Of a stretch of DNA of 5,386 nt, positions 5,272-5,386 are shown piece by piece; the first letter of the stretch is position 1; each line of letters opens with the position of its first letter. Origin of the DNA: Dehalococcoidia bacterium (GTDB lineage: Bacteria; Chloroflexota; Dehalococcoidia; GIF9; AB-539-J10); NCBI GenBank assembly GCA_018399375.1, contig JAGYOV010000073.1:1-5386 (forward strand), written 5' to 3'. A model generated the notes under the pieces. The model was given only the letters and a program-made list of their open reading frames with translations. It did not search any database and was not told where the DNA came from. A program made the translations under genes and the position numbers.

Positions 5272-5386
5272 TCTAATAGAAAAAAGAAATAAAATATCAA
5301 ATGAATTTGAGCCACCTGATCTAAAACCGGAAATAAATGAACGGGTTTTCGGCTACATCTTTTGCTTGAACGCCGGGATTCTCATT
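5252..5386 (+). CDS. open frame running off the right edge, unknown product (3' truncated)
   Basis: From ATG 5252-5254 a frame of 45 codons stays open to the window end, starting inside the last 20 bases of the RRM pseudogene. It begins MLKIIIDLIEKRNK and later reads RVFGYIFCLNAGILI, a hydrophobic stretch that could start a membrane segment. The DNA is A-rich, unlike the genes to the left. No clear ribosome site precedes the ATG; GTGGGATGG at 5241-5249 is the nearest purine-rich run. I do not recognise the product. It may equally be chance open sequence. Confidence 0.3.
   Translation, partial: MLKIIIDLIEKRNKISNEFEPPDLKPEINERVFGYIFCLNAGILI

Overview
The window looks like a bacterial chromosome segment of moderate GC content with AT-rich spacers. 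The pairing of a C-x2-C zinc-ribbon protein with a glycine-tailed single-RRM protein, next to a Chloroflexota-style methyltransferase and NAD-salvage operon, suggests an uncultured member of Chloroflexota (Dehalococcoidia or a relative). That placement is inferred from protein style only; there is no rRNA or other marker gene here.

Layout. Positions 1-543 (+) hold the C-terminal part of a class I SAM-dependent methyltransferase that begins upstream of the window. A 337-base spacer follows with no gene I can support. Positions 881-3592 (-) are a compact NAD-salvage operon read right to left. It starts at a good sigma70-type promoter (3621-3649). The genes in order are an unrecognised small gene whose 5' end looks frame-disrupted, an isochorismatase-fold nicotinamidase-like hydrolase, a shrunken and nonsense-interrupted ADP-ribosylglycohydrolase remnant, and an intact nicotinate phosphoribosyltransferase. 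The junctions are ATGA overlaps or a one-base gap, so translational coupling is likely. The intact enzymes would convert nicotinamide to nicotinate and then to nicotinate mononucleotide.

An AT-rich divergent spacer (3593-3958) carries promoters for both directions. On the plus strand come a 99-residue double zinc-ribbon protein (3959-4258), a strong hairpin resembling a terminator (4269-4314), a possible 46-codon ORF coupled to the next gene (4401-4541), and an intact RRM RNA-binding protein (4538-4879). After that lies a second RRM gene that is clearly a pseudogene (4979-5271), and an open frame that runs off the right edge (5252-5386).

The notable theme is gene decay beside intact neighbours. 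Three loci (3301-3592, 2281-2580, 4979-5271) show frameshifts, in-frame stops or internal loss, while pncB, the hydrolase, the zinc ribbon and the first RRM are intact. I see no mobile element, CRISPR array or RNA gene, and no convincing new multi-gene system. The best leads are the ADP-ribosylglycohydrolase remnant, the split first gene of the operon and the small ORF coupled to the RRM gene.
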